NCBI RefSeq assembly: GCF_022539315.1
Contig: NC_066315.1
Location: 50,325,174 to 50,389,173, forward strand
From: Serinus canaria
Taxonomy: Eukaryota > Chordata > Aves > Passeriformes > Fringillidae
Reading direction: 5' to 3'
DNA length: 64,000 nucleotides
Below the pieces are notes generated by a model that had not been told where the DNA came from, searched no databases, and was given only the letters and a program-made list of their open reading frames with translations. Shown here piece after piece: positions 1-12,856 of the stretch; the stretch's first letter is position 1; each line of letters begins with the position of its first letter. A program made the position numbers and the translations under genes.

Positions 1-33
1 ACTTCTTGAGAAATAATGTAGTCCAAATCTGAC

Positions 34-189
34 CTGATTCCTTTGTGCTATCTTTTGTCCTTTCTTCCAGCGAAGAATGGGCCTCAGAGCAGTTAGTTCC
101 TTGTCCTCTTTTCCTCTTTCTATCGCGTATTCCCCAAGGCTGTATGATGCTTCAAATACAATTGGAGAGATGACATCCTTGACTCTTTT
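34..189 (-). CDS. ITGA9: ITGA9 internal exon (extracellular leg region), downstream of the 59.6 kb exon
   Basis: This is a 156-nt exon of integrin alpha-9 encoding 52 complete codons. Integrin alpha-9 is the alpha chain of the alpha9-beta1 receptor, a plasma-membrane adhesion receptor for ligands such as tenascin-C, osteopontin and VCAM1 (family knowledge). Seen here: the minus-strand frame runs from Lys-Arg-Val through the motif DVISPIVFEASYSLGE and ends with RPILRWKKGQKIAQRNQ, which closely matches vertebrate ITGA9 in the thigh/calf-1 part of the ectodomain as I remember it. The 3' splice site is a short pyrimidine stretch ending in CAG at 190-192. The 5' splice site is CAG|GTCAGA at 34/33. 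The exon is phase 0 at both ends and joins directly to the exon at 59625-59785. ITGA4 is the closest paralogue, but the wording fits ITGA9 better. The next downstream exon lies outside the window. Confidence 0.93.
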
Positions 190-257
190 CTGTACAAGAA
201 GACAAACACATATTTCACCAATGCATATAACCAAGCAAGTTTCTATCTACAACAATT

Positions 258-303
258 ATACATTCAATTAAACAAGATTTATACATTCAATTAAACAAGA
301 TTT
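258..303. repeat. Perfect 23-bp tandem duplication near the ITGA9 acceptor
   Basis: Two identical adjacent 23-bp units (258-280 and 281-303), each containing CATTCAATTAAACAAGATTT. A degenerate third copy of the ATTAAAC core follows to about 335. In the ITGA9 transcript this lies about 70-115 nt upstream of the 3' splice site of the exon at 34-189. Confidence 0.95.
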
Positions 304-3300
304 TCATTTAATTAAACATGCAATTAAACCAGATTCAACACTGCAGACAGGTTTCTGTACTTCCTTTATCTTTCTCCAGGTCAAATAGGAATAAGCACAT
401 TACAATGAACAAGTCAGAAGCTTAATTTTTATTTTTTTTAACAGTTATTCTTTTGGGATCTACTCTTAAATATACAAAAGCAGTGAAATATTTTGCACAC
501 CTATAAATCAAGTGGTTTTCAATTAAAATATTTTCTTTAAAAAAATAGAAAGCAATTAAATTATTCCTGCAAAAGAGAAGATCAAACAATCTTCATCTCT
601 GGGGTTCCAAAATCCTAGACTTTGACTGAGATCACCCTCAGTGAGCTCCACTCATTAAAAGAACAGAAAACTCCATCTTCCCTTGTTGTTTTGCAATATC
701 AGTGAAATGAATGGATGAATAAAGGTACTAATGGGGCTATAAAACAGGACTACAGGGGCAAGAAAATTCATCTTTCTCAAAGCGAAATTTACAGTTTCCC
801 CCATCTTCAGCACAGCAACACTTTCAGTTTGTAAAAGAATTAAGTTTTTCAGTTTCTTTATTTGCGTATTCTAGGCTTCATTCGAGGTGTATAGAATGGT
901 GCCATATTATCTGGCTGTGATGAGACAAAAGGATCACCTTTTCTTGTTGCTGGAACCCAAGCCATAAAATTCATAACATTTGTCACAACATGCAATGCCT
1001 AAATCCAGATTTCTGTGCTAGGACAAATGGCTCATTGTGTTATGTTCAGTCCTGACTTCCAAAATCCAATTTACCACAAAACCTAAGTGCAAATGCTCTA
1101 CCTTTTCATAGGCAAACATTCCTCTTAAATTTTAGTTACTTAAAAACATGGCATTAATTCAGCATAGATGAAATTGAGGCAATAAATAAATCCCATTGGT
1201 AAGCACATCAAACCTTCAGATAGGCCAGCTCTCAACTTTGACTTGCACTGGTTAGTGGGTTTGTCTGAACACAGCCTGCCAACCACAAGAAGCACTTGAG
1301 ATGCAATGCCTTTAAAATTACATCTTCCAGATGTGGGAAACCTGGCTACTAACTGCCTTTCAGACCACCCTGTTTGATCTGTTTCAAGAGAACCATTTGC
1401 TCTCTCCAATATGTTGACTGTCCACAGATCTCTGAAGCCAAAGATTAGTGGCTAACCAAATTCCCAAATCATTGGTTAGTTGGATGAATAATAGCAAATA
1501 TCAGGCTGGATGACATTTACACTCCTGCACCTTCAGCTAGTCCTTAAATTCCCTATCCTAATACGAACGTCTGCCAGTACTCTGAAGTTTAGACTGCACA
1601 TTGCTTGGAGTGACTTGTGCTTTCTTGGTAAAGAGCACTGATCAACAACAAACATAGCAGTAGTGGTGATAGCTTGACCTCTTTCCAGTCCTGAAAAAAG
1701 GACTATGCATGATCTGCAGCACTGTTAATCCTCTCAGCAGAAGAGACAGTCATGCCTGCAGCTCCTTTCTCAGCTGTATTCCTTGGGTGGGCATACTGAG
1801 ACTACTGAATAACAACACTACAACTCACAGAAGCTGGTAGCTTTGCTCTCACAGAAAATCAAGTGTATTAACTTAATTAAGGATTGTTATCACCTATGTG
1901 AAGACTTTGTTTACAGAGAAACAAGACAGCAACAGTCAAACACAAACCATCAGGCAAATTACCACCTAATCGAATGGTATGCAACCAACTATGTAAATAC
2001 AGAACAATAAAAATGTATGCAGTGGGTTAAATTGAAATCCACCTACTATTTTTGTAACCTTATTACTGCAGTATGGTAAGAAAAAGTACTTAATCACTTC
2101 TACATGTTTTAATATGGTCTTGCAGGGATCATCCCAATGCCCTTTAAAGTCAAAAGGTAAGTATCCTAATCACTTTGATGAACGTTGGAATGCATCTTTA
2201 TTGTTTGCTGGTGTTCTACTTGATTTTAGTGGTGAAATTGTGACTTCTCCACCACCACAGCCCTGGGAAATACATTTCACAGACCCATTTATCTTTAAGT
2301 AAGGGTAAAATTGTGAATGCTGCCCAGTTATTAATTTTGTCCCACAGTCCTTCAAAAACGAAGGCAGAGAACAGTCTGTGGCATTTGTTTTCAGTAAGAC
2401 AGAGACAAGACAATTCTGTCTCACACGTACACAACAGACTGTCTGAGATATGAACACATAAAGAGAATCAATTTCTTTCATTTTCAGTCTACCCAAATGT
2501 ATTGCTTTCTGTGTTGAATCATATATTGATGACACAGCCTGCAGACAGCTTTTAAATATTCCTGATGTCCAAGAAGAAGTCAAGATATTCAATGCAAGTA
2601 AGGTTTGAGATAGACTGAAAAATCCTTCAAGTCAAAGAAACTGTGCATTTTTTGTATAAGTTGCATGACCCTAATGAACTAGATTTCTCAAGGGATATGA
2701 TTTCCACAAGCAGCTTTTATATGTAATCACTGTTTGACACCACAAGGCTGCTTTGCTATGGAAGTAGTATAGGTTAAAGACATTTCTGAGCTCTGAAAAA
2801 CCAAATCTGACAAATGATAGCATATGGACAGCACAGCTTCAGTGATTGAAAAAAAGTCTTGAAGGACACTACAATGAGTGTAATATAGTAGGAGTTCCAA
2901 TTATGAACAGAAACAACTATGCAACTAGGGTTTAGTAAGTAACAGCAATAAATACTTAATCTGTACAAACTGGAGTCACTGAACTGGTGCAAGTTTTCAC
3001 CGTGCCTGAATTGGAAAGCTTACCCTAGCAAATATGATAACAAAGGCTTGCTATTTCCTCTCACAGAACAATAATCTCAAAGAAATTTTTGAATCTTGTG
3101 GCAGTAACTGTACATTGCCACATATTCCTTCCTTTTTTTTTTCTCTGATTTAGCAGAGCAGAAGAAAGCAAGAAAGCAAAGCCTATGCCAGATTTATGAC
3201 TGTATTTCTGTTTTACTTTAGTACCAAAAAGTCTTAAAAAACAGAAAAGTAAGGAAAGAGCAATGATCAAACATCACATCCATTATTCTGAACATAATTG

Positions 3301-3398
3301 TCAACTGATGATGGAGTGTGATAACTGTAAGAAACAATTTTTGTTACTTTTAGTAGACATGAACTAAGGCACATCATGACAACACACAAATATAGAGT

Positions 3399-3435
3399 CC
3401 AACATCCTAAAGGCACACTGCCTTTAGGATGTTGG
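3399..3435. repeat. Perfect hairpin, 17-bp arms, 3-nt loop
   Basis: The left arm (3399-3415, CCAACATCCTAAAGGCA) is exactly complementary to the right arm (3419-3435). The loop is CAC. A G-U wobble and a further G-C pair could extend the stem by two. Confidence 0.95.
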
Positions 3436-4667
3436 GCAGACAGCCATTGCCTTTTACAGCCTTAACTTTAGATTACCAAGAGCACACACACATCAGGAAT
3501 TCAAGCAAATTTGGCTGGAACAAGACAGAGTTTTAGTCAAGGGATAGGATTTATTCTACTCATGGTGCAAGTGGTTGCCAGATTGGGTATAATTTCAGCT
3601 TTCTTTTGGCTCAGTGCCACAGTAGACTCAGGGGGCTGTACATGAGCTCAATAAATCATCACATTTAATCCCCTTTTTCAACAAGGTAAAAGTCTCCAAC
3701 AAGGACTCTAGAGAGTGCAAAATTCCATTTTTAATTATGGCCAATGGGCTGAGAAATAAATTGAGATGTAGATATTGCCCACAATCTACAGCAGGAATAA
3801 AGGATGAAACATGGCCCATTAAAAGAATGAATATGAACTAATTTTCAGCAGCATCATCTGAAGAAATACACATAATCATCAGAATTACTTCTACAGTTGC
3901 TTGGTGCTTTTGTTCATGTCTTCCTGCAGTTTCTCTTTTCTTTCTCTGTGGGAAAGTTCTTTGACCTGTCCAGCCTTTTTCTGCTCTCTCTGACTTAATC
4001 CTCAGGATTTTAACTCATGCATGAATTCCAGAGCTTTAACTGAATTCAGCACAGCTTTTCAGTACTTCTGAGAATTAAGTTCTGTAGCTAAATGAAAGAG
4101 AATTAATTCCAGCGCCCATTTTTTAAAACACACAGATTGAAACTTTTAGTCTAAATGTATTTATTTCAGGTGCTAAATAACAAACGCTAAAATTAGACTA
4201 GGAATTTTTACAGGTTCAAATACACAGAATAAATTTGACAATCCCAATTTAACAGACAACATATTTATGCTGCAAAATGTAAGACACTATGCTAATGCTA
4301 ATCCAGCATAGAACTCTAATCAGCTCACAGGTCACTACCACATAAATACTCAACTGAGTGTCAAGAGATAAACGGTTCCCTGACCAGTGATCTCAAAAAT
4401 TACTCTAATTCCCACCAGCCTTCAGAAACAAAAGTCACTACTGCCACAATCTATCAAATGAAATCACTGCTGTAGGTCTTAATAAACATACATCTTAGCT
4501 TATGAACCAATAAAATGACAATGCTTGACTTTAAAATTAACTGTCTTCTCCTGTTATCTCAGTCTTCCTCTCTAAACTGTGAGTCATCCAGGATGCAAGG
4601 CTTAAAAGCTGTGCAATTCATTAAGACTACTAATTAGACAAACTGGCTTTTAACTTCAAGACAGATT

Positions 4668-4690
4668 TTCATTCATTTCAAATGAATGAA
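4668..4690. repeat. Near-palindrome, 11-bp arms, 1-nt centre
   Basis: TTCATTCATTT at 4668-4678 is the exact reverse complement of 4680-4690, with a single C between them. The arms are low-complexity (ATTC units), so chance or microsatellite origin is more likely here than for the longer hairpins. Confidence 0.85.
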
Positions 4691-6184
4691 TGTGTACATG
4701 TCATTCTAGTACCTGAAAATGAATAAGGAGCAACTTAACTTCCTTGCCCTGTTCCTTGCAACACTTACCAACTCCAAGATTAGATACCTTGGTGTTAAAT
4801 CCCAGTGCAAGTTAATACTTCCAGCCTCCTACTTTGCAAAAGAATAACAACCTTTGTCCTCGCAAGAGCTTTCCTGTCCTCTGCTTACTTTGATAAAGAT
4901 ATTCTAGGACTTGTAATAAATTATTTCAGACTAGCATAATTTTAGAGTTGATGTCTCCTCACTGCAAAGGCATACATAACACAACCATGACAAAATCAGC
5001 TACAAAATATCTAGTTTCCATTACATAGAAGTTAGGGATTCTTTAATACATATCTTTTTAAAAGTTTCAATTTACTGTAGTTAAGAGGAGAAACCTCTTT
5101 TCCAGAGAAGAGACAGAACTAATAGTTAACTTGTTTAGTAAAAGCTCCTTTACGAAGTTACAGGTGAATTTTTTGTCAAATTAATAGTATATGAAGGCAA
5201 TCAGAGGCCTGATGTTTCAATCATACATGATACTGTTTTAAGATCTCATGACAACTACATTTCAACAAGTAGGTGAATAGCCTTTGTTGCTAAACTTAAC
5301 TATTACAAGACTTCTGAAGAATCTCAAAGTTTAGAACAGGTGGGAAAAAAAAAAAAGAGCAAAGAATTTGCAAGGTGTCACGTGTCAGAATGTTATTTGG
5401 GGTTATCATTCAAAAGAATGGGAGTGCTTTCTTTATCCTTTTCCTAAATGCTTTACTCCAGCATACAACTGCTTCCATTAGGTCAGCAACACCTCTTGGC
5501 ACACACACCAAAAAGTGAAAAGATGTGCTGGAGAACAGGTGGCTGAAAATCTGCTAGAAGAGTCAATAGGCAGTGGACAGAAAGACTGGATGGCTCTGAA
5601 AGATCACAGTAGCAGTGGAAAATATATTTTGATAGATACTTCATTTTAACAATTTTATTTTCCTGAATTAAAGGCCTGACAATATGATTCTTATGATTCT
5701 TTCTATGCTGTTGTTATAAAAAAGCATTTCATCAATACAGCTTTATAAGAAACAGATGGATGTATGAAACAAGGAAACATTCTAGTTAAACCCAGTTTCC
5801 TGTAAAAATGTACAGGAAAAATTAGCAACATTGTGCCAGGATTCAAAGTAAGCAGAATCATCCTGAGTAGAAGAGGATAGCTAGATATGAAAGAAGGTTA
5901 ACATCAGTGTTTTTACTAACAGTTAATTTAGTAAAGTAGGAGTGATAGAAATGGTCCTTGGAATTCTTGCAAAGAAAACAACATACTATTCAGCATGCCT
6001 TCCTGACTGCATGCATCTGAAAGGAGGCAAAGTACATGAGAAGAATGTTGTTTCATTTACAAACTATTGAAAGAAGAACAGACTACTTATGAAATCTAGA
6101 GGTATTTACACGCAAAAATATAAATCCTTCTTTTGGTAACAGGAAAATAGGTAGAACACAATGGTAATCTGGGAGGAGTGTTGC

Positions 6185-7285
6185 TGTAGTGGTTTGACCA
6201 GGCTGAATACCAGGTGCCCACCAAAGCCGCTCTGTAACTACCCTTCTTAGCTGGACAGAGGAGTGGGATGATAAAAGGTTAATGAGCTGAGATAAGGACA
6301 AGGACATCCAATGATATCCAAGGAAAAGGAGTCACTGATTACCATCATGGGCAAAACAGACTAGACTTGGGTAAATAAACTGAATTTATTTCCAACCAAA
6401 TTGAGAGAAGGATAATGAGAAATAAAACAAAATTTAAAAACACATTTTTCCCATCCCTCCCTCCTTCCAAGCTCTACCTCTTCCACCAGAGTTACACAGG
6501 GAGATGGGGGAGGGAGGTTATGGTCAGTTCATTATGTGTTGTTTCTGCTGCTGCTCAGGTAGAGGAGTCCTTCCCTTCCTCCATCATGGGATCCCTCCCA
6601 TGGGAGACAGCTCTCCATGAACTTCTGCAGCATGAGTCCTTCCCACAGGCTACTGTTCTTCATTAACTGCTCCAAGATGTTTTCCATCCATGGGGTGCAG
6701 TCCTGCAAGAACAGGCTGCACCAGCATGGGTAGCCCACGGAGTCAAAAAACCTGCTTTTCTCTCTATGGTCTGTAGGTCCCTGACATGAGCCTGCTGTAG
6801 TACAAGCTGCCCACAGCATCACAACCTTCTTTTGGGCATCTCCTGCTTCAGCATAGGTCTAGTCCATGGGCTGCAGGATGATTTTTGCATCCCTGCGGTC
6901 CTTCATGAGCTGCAGCTGCAGAAGCTGCACAAGCTGCACCATGATCTTCACCAGGGGCTGCAGGGGAATCTCAGCTCCAGTGCCTAAAGCACTTCTTACC
7001 CCTCCTTCTCCACTCAATTCAGTGTCTGCTTAGTTGTTGCTGTCTCATATTCTCACTCCTTTCTTCTCTGAGCACAATTACATCTGCTGAGTAACTGTTT
7101 TTTTCTTCTTAAATATGTTATCACAGAGGTGCTACCATCATCTCTGATTGGTTTGGCCTTGGCCAGAAGCTGGTCTGTCTTGGAACCAATTGACATTAGC
7201 TCTGTTGGACGTGGGGTAAGCTTCCACTTGCTCTTCACGGAAGAAACCCTGAAGTCCCCATGCCACCAAAACCTGGCCCAATACA
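6185..7285 (-). mobile_element. Solo LTR, family F4 (ERVL-type avian LTR), about 1.1 kb
   Basis: Read on the minus strand the element starts TGTATTGGGCC and ends ...CCACTACA. It is flanked by GTTGC (6180-6184) and GTTGT (7286-7290), a 5-bp target-site duplication with one mismatch. A TATA-like TATTTAAG lies at about 7108-7115 (minus) and a polyadenylation signal AATAAA at 6390-6385 (minus). The 3' part resembles an LTR common in songbird genomes as I remember it. The middle holds diverged units of the 'CTGCAG...CATGG' type, also seen in the copy at 46172. No internal retroviral sequence is attached, so it is a solo LTR. It is oriented in the sense direction of ITGA9. Proteins read through it are not credible. 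Confidence 0.85.
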
Positions 7286-8902
7286 GTTGTAATAACATGA
7301 CCCAAGTCTATTCTTGCACTATTAAGCAGAGGATTTACTAGTCTAATCTTCTTCCAAGCAAAACTTAAAATCAATACAAGTAAAAGGAAAGAGTGTTAAA
7401 ATTGTCTGCTTTGTTATATGAATTTAAAAATGTGAACAGAGCTTATCTGTGATGCCAGCTTTTATGTTTAATATCAATTCATGTTTCATATCCTAGGTAT
7501 CTACTAGAAGACTTCTGAAACCAGGACCCATAGGTTGAGCTCTTTTCTTCCCTATGCCATGACTTCTGTACAGATACAAGCTGTGATATCTGAAGAGGGT
7601 GAGCGAACCATATTATTCTGGAAGCAATATTTGTCTCTGAAGATGACAAATTCCCATTCACTATTTGTAACACTAATAGAATTGATATTATTAACCAAGA
7701 AATATTGAGAAGAAGAGTTAAAGGAAACTTATCCATTACATAGCACAGACATTACGCATGATGCCAGGGACATTTTCCTAGCCTCTAGTTCTCCTGTTCT
7801 GCACATACCTACATATCAGTGTGCTAAGAATCACCTCAGTAACACCCTGTCTCCATATCCTCTTCCTCCCCACCACTTTTCTCCTCTTCTTTCATTCTCC
7901 TCTGATCAGCCAGACAGCATTTTGCTAACACTCTCCCCTCTTCAGTCTCTGAGCCTCTGCTCACAGCTTACACAAAAGCAAAAGGAAAAACAGGAAAGAA
8001 TCAGTACCTCAGTACTTCAGAAACCTTATGGTCATTTTAGTCCATTTACAGCTGAAATCACAAATGAATAGAAAGCTTGCCATTCCTTTTGACAATGGTA
8101 AGGCTTTTCTCCTTGTTTCATAGATCATTCAAGAAGAGGCAGGAGCCTTCTGCTTAGAAGCCACATCAGCAAATAAAGCTGTCCATCTCTCAGATGGCTG
8201 GGCTAGAGGATATTATACAATGACAAAGGGAGACTGTTTATCCCCACAGACAAGAGCAGAATGAACAAGTGTTTCTCAGGGGAACCAAGAAAAATCAAAA
8301 CTTTCCCTTCAAGTTCCGTGGGCTTTAAAAACAAACAAGGGAAATATTTCCACAAATAAGTGGAAACCAGTTCCTCAGATCAAAGTTGAGAGCTCTACTC
8401 TGAAGCTGGAGATGCATTCACAGGGAATAGAAAAAATGGCATTTTACAACAGCAACATTGCATGAACTGCAATAAGGTTTTAACCTAATATGATTAGGTG
8501 CAGGTATTACCACTTTACACATCTCCTTTGATTACATGTTCTCCTTTGAGTACTTTTGATTATTTTATACGTTATCCAATGGGTCAAGTGTTTATCCTAA
8601 CAGCAGTACTTTCTTAAATCCCCATCTCTCTGTCCCACAACATGTAAAATTTTGGTAACAACACGAATTTGTGGCCTTCATGGAAGACTATCTAGATGAT
8701 ATATAGTAACTCTAAATGGATAAACAGAATATGCTGTGACATATTGGGACAAGAGAAGAGATTTCAGCAAAGCTGGGAAAGGGCAGAATTAGCCTCTTCC
8801 AAACCACAGGCCCCGACAGCTAAATACACACAAATCCTTGGGGAGAGGTCTGAAACATTCTAACCAGTGGGAGTCATAAGGAGAAAGTATCAGGAGAAGT
8901 GA

Positions 8903-8938
8903 GGGGTGGGGGAACAATGGGGGCAGGGGGCATTGGGG
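8903..8938 (+). other. Guanine-run cluster, G-quadruplex-forming motif
   Basis: Five runs of four or five G (8903-8906, 8908-8912, 8919-8923, 8926-8930, 8935-8938) are separated by loops of 1, 6, 2 and 4 nt. This satisfies the usual G-quadruplex pattern on the plus strand, the template strand of ITGA9. Confidence 0.8.
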
Positions 8939-9071
8939 ATTGGCTTATTGTTTCATAATTTGCTTTTCAGGAAGACATAAGAAAAAGTCATTAAAATACA
9001 TGTTTATCTGCACTGGATATTATCCTGCATTGTAGAGGTATAAAATAATCTTTATCTGTCCAGACTGCCCT

Positions 9072-9110
9072 CCTTGGGTCTTTGGACCACCTTTGGGTCT
9101 TTGGACCCAC
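9072..9110. repeat. Tandem duplication of about 19 bp
   Basis: The motif TTGGGTCTTTGGACC occurs twice in adjacent units (9072-9090 and 9091-9110) with one or two differences. It is probably a local slippage or repair duplication. Confidence 0.85.
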
Positions 9111-10943
9111 TTCTTTCCTCCTGATTATAATAATTTCCATGGTACCCTGAGCACAATATAGACATTTTGTGAAGGGCTGTGATACAAAATGACTTCCTCT
9201 ATATACAGCAACCCAAAAAAAACCAAGAGACAATTCTGTGGAGAAAGACATTTTCTCAGGTCTAAGGCATAAGGTGACTGGAACCAGTTGCATTGTGCCA
9301 GAAACACCTCTGACACTGACTATGGCAGAGGTGCAAAGGGAAAAGAGCCCTTTGTTGCCCTTCAGTTTGAATCTATGTAGCATAGTAACACTGCCCTTGG
9401 GTAACTAAGTTCTCAAAGGCTGAGGGCTCAGCAGCACTAGGATTGGAAGCAGTTTTGGTAACAGCATCAACCACAATAAATATACTCGCCCTAGCTATCA
9501 AATTAGGTCAAAAGTGATGTTATTTCATTTTCAGGAGTGAAGTCTTCCCTTAATTTCCTTAATTTTCCTTCTGAATGAACTTTGGAATGTATTTTTCCAG
9601 GGTCTGTTCATTTTCCAATTGACTGGAATGCAGTGCTGAAGTAAGAGCAGATGAGAGAACCGTAAGTGAATGGGAGGAAAAATACCAGACAGTGCAAGGA
9701 GCAACTGCAGAGAGCTGTAAGTGCATCAGAAGCATGATACTCAGAGCTTAGGAAAGACAAAATGAAGGGGAGATGGAGAAGACAAGGATATCAAGGCTAC
9801 AGGCCAGGATGAGAGAGCTACAAGCAGCACATACCAAATCCTAAAAATCAACACCAGCAACATCTGAATGCTTTGTCATACTTAAGAAAAATAGCTGTGT
9901 AGGGAGCTTCAGTAGTAGACACAGTCAAACAAAAGAATCACAGATCAGAAGTGTATATCAGATTCCCCGCACAGCTTGCTCAAGCACAAACTGAGCTTTG
10001 CCTTGGCTTGGACACATAACACCAGGAGTGTGTTTTATTCACCAAACACTGCTGTGAGGATAATGAAACAAATGGACATGAACAAGTTGTGATATTTTGA
10101 ACTTTATCTCAATTCCTGTATTATTTGTTCAAAAATCATATCTTCACTCCAAGACATGAACAGCGTTCTGCCATTTTTATCCCACTGGCTGTGGGATTTT
10201 GTCATATCTCTGCTTAAGTACTGTTTCAAAAGTCCTATACAGAGAAACTGTTTTCCTATAATTTGTCTCTATCAGCAGAAAAGTCTTAGAAACAAATATT
10301 GTGGTACTAATAATACTTTAAATTACCCCCTCTTAAAAATAAATTATCCTAAGAGGCAGTAATAGACTGTATCATTTAGTCTACCTTCTTGTATGTCCCA
10401 GACATTACAATTCATTTGTTAATCTTCCACCACATGAAGTAATTTGTTTAGCTAGTCTATTTTCCAGGAACGCATTTAGTTAGGTCCTACAGTAATCCCT
10501 CTTGAATTTAAAAGGTCCTGGGTCTGGCTTCTTTAAACATACATGACATCATGTTTCAGTCGCAGATTTCTGTCATGCCTTTCTCTACTAGATTACGAAT
10601 AGCTACTTAGGTGCCTTTTGGCCTTCATTAAAATAAAAATGCTGTGATCAGTTAAAATTTCTAAGTGAGGCCTTCCCTTACAACACTTGAACAGATTTTA
10701 TAGTTTTTTACAATATCATCTAAACAGGAGGCATCTCATCAGTGAACACACAATTCTACCCCCAGGCAAAGTAACAATCTATACAGAAGAAGACCCACTC
10801 CAAAGCACTATTCTCTCTGTATGTATACCAAAAACCCCACTGCTTCTTTTTGCCAGCTGTCGTGCTGAGAAGTCTTGTTCAATTTTTGGTCTGCTATGAT
10901 CCTGAAATCTTTCTCAAGGTCTGTGTTTTGCAGAAGACAAGCC

Positions 10944-11739
10944 TGTCTTAGGGTGATTCATCATGATATTGTATCCCATAATAATCTGTGCCCAAAAATT
11001 GTTACTGTATCCTTAAGACACTATATCCAGGGACGCTATATCCTCATGTACCTGAGTGTGTGGAGACTGCTTGTGCACAGTCATTTGTGTGGTATTTATG
11101 CCAGAGACTACTTAATCTTTGCTTAGGCTTTCTTTTCAGGTTTTTTTTTTTCCTTGGTTCAGAGAAGCTGCAGTAGCAATCTCTGAGCTGCTTTGAGGAT
11201 GAATTCCACAGCTGCCTGTCTGAAAAAAAAATGGGGGCATTGCCCTGGCAGAAATGGAGCAGAGCTGCCCCACTCCACCTCAAGGTGTTAAACATGCCAA
11301 GGTGGGGAGAGGAAGACTCCGAGTGGCTCCAGGCCAGCTGCTTCACGTGCCACACCCACTGTGCTGTGCCTCAAAGCAGGGAGGAGGTCAGTGCTGGACA
11401 AGCCATCAGGTCTTTGTCTGCTGCTGGAACTGCTCCGGGAAGCTCCTACCTTCCCAAGACGGAGCTGGTGCAGTCTTCTATCCCATGTCAGGAACAGGTA
11501 TTTCCAGGACTTTGGGTTTCTCTTTGTTCCAGTGGGTTGGTATCTGGAACGAATTTATATCTAGCAGTTATTTACTTTTTTTCCCCTCCCTATGGGTATT
11601 CTGTTTGTTAATAAACCAGGGTTTTTTCCACTTTCATCTATTAGTATTAATTTCTTATTGGTGGAATAGGATTGTTGGAACCTTAAAGTAGACAGCTCAT
11701 TCCAGAATGTTTGCCTTTCAATTGTCTCAAACCAACACA
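10944..11739 (+). mobile_element. Solo LTR, family F1, diverged copy
   Basis: Starts TGTCTTAGGGTGA and ends ...ACCAACACA. The start matches the F1 LTR at 38534 (TGTCCTAGGGTGAAG), and the downstream 'ATTGTATCCC' also aligns. It is flanked by AAGCC (10939-10943) and AACCC (11740-11744), a target-site duplication with one mismatch. A polyadenylation signal AATAAA lies at 11610-11615. At 796 bp it is longer than the other F1 copies and more diverged, so it is an older insertion or a subfamily. It is antisense to ITGA9. Several overlapping open frames at 11230-11690 are shadows of this non-coding LTR. Confidence 0.8.
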
Positions 11740-11744
11740 AACCC

Positions 11745-12851
11745 CCTTCTCCCCCTTTGTAGGCAGGATGCAGTATTTGCTCCTGGATGAGTGATCTCAC
11801 ACTTAAATAGATTAAAATAAACTTTACTTAAGTGGTTCAGCATACTAGATGCTTCAAAGCACTTTATAAAAAAGTGCTATCCTATCCCTATCCTCCTTTT
11901 TTAACCAAGTATTTTTGTGTTATCTGCAAAATGTGGAATTAATTTTCAGATCTTTAATAAGTAATTTTAAGCTTTCTACTGATCTCTGTAAAACATAATT
12001 AGAAATAACCCATTTAATAAACGTACACTGACATCTCCTTTCTACATCAGTCTGCTAAATATTAACTTTTATATATAAAAATTTTGTACAATCTTTTTTA
12101 AAATCATTGTTTAAATCATAGTGCTCAAAATGTTAAGTGAAATTACAAGCCCTTAAAATTCTATCACAATCATCGTAGCTAACTTCACTGATCAAACTTG
12201 TTAATTCATGACTCAGGGTTTGGGCTTTTTTGTTTTTTAAATCAAGCCAGTTTTGTTCCTTTAATTTCTTGAGCATGACATAACTGCGTTTCCATTATAC
12301 TGTTCATACGATGATGTCAATCTAGAGCCCTTTAGATCAGCTTTCCTACCCTTTTTTGGTATATTGACACTTAAAAACTCTCAATGCTTCCTGAAATTTT
12401 CCTTGCATTACAAGATTTAGAAAAAGTTTACAATGTGGAGCCAGAGAGCTCTTCAGCAAGTTTTTGGGACTCTTGAGTTTCTAGACCATTTTAGTCTGTT
12501 TATTTCTGGTAAATGATGTTTGACATACCATTGTTCATATTTACAAATGCATTAAAAGCACAACATAAACTTCGTGAGATATGAATACATTCTTGTTCTC
12601 CTTAACAAAATGTGTAAGTATTTAATGAAGCACTTTTGAATCCCTGTAAAAATTATTTTATTTCCGTAACCAAACCATGGGGTAATATTATTGCAACAAT
12701 TTATTTCATTAATGCATCACAACTTTATTCTGAAGAGGCTATAATCTCAAAGGGAAGACTCTCACACACATTCTGAGGGGACAAAGTACAGCTGCTGTAG
12801 CACAAGTTCTAATGGTCTTGTTATAGTAATCATGGAGTAGCGAAGCAATAG
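11745..12851. other. Intronic AT-rich sequence, nothing recognised
   Basis: Very AT-rich single-copy-looking sequence between two LTRs. No coding frame, repeat or regulatory element could be supported. Confidence 0.5.
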
Positions 12852-12856
12852 GTCAG

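Larger units (their letters stand above)
190..6179. other. Intronic sequence without a recognised element
   Basis: AT-rich, apparently single-copy intronic DNA. It holds a 23-bp tandem duplication (258-303), two short-loop hairpins (3399-3435 and 4668-4690), an A-run near 5345 and an exon-like pair on the plus strand (2126-2156 and 2488-2597, see findings). No transposon was recognised by eye; diverged fossils cannot be excluded. Confidence 0.5.
7291..10938. other. Intronic sequence without a recognised element
   Basis: AT-rich intronic DNA. It contains a guanine-run cluster (8903-8938) and a short tandem duplication (9072-9110). The part from about 10450 to 10938 loosely resembles old, decayed avian LINE-like sequence, but I cannot name it. 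Confidence 0.45.

Noticed and set aside
2170..2592. A 140-codon minus-strand frame
   Set aside because: No family resemblance and no splice context for ITGA9. The start is arbitrary and its codons look like random intron.
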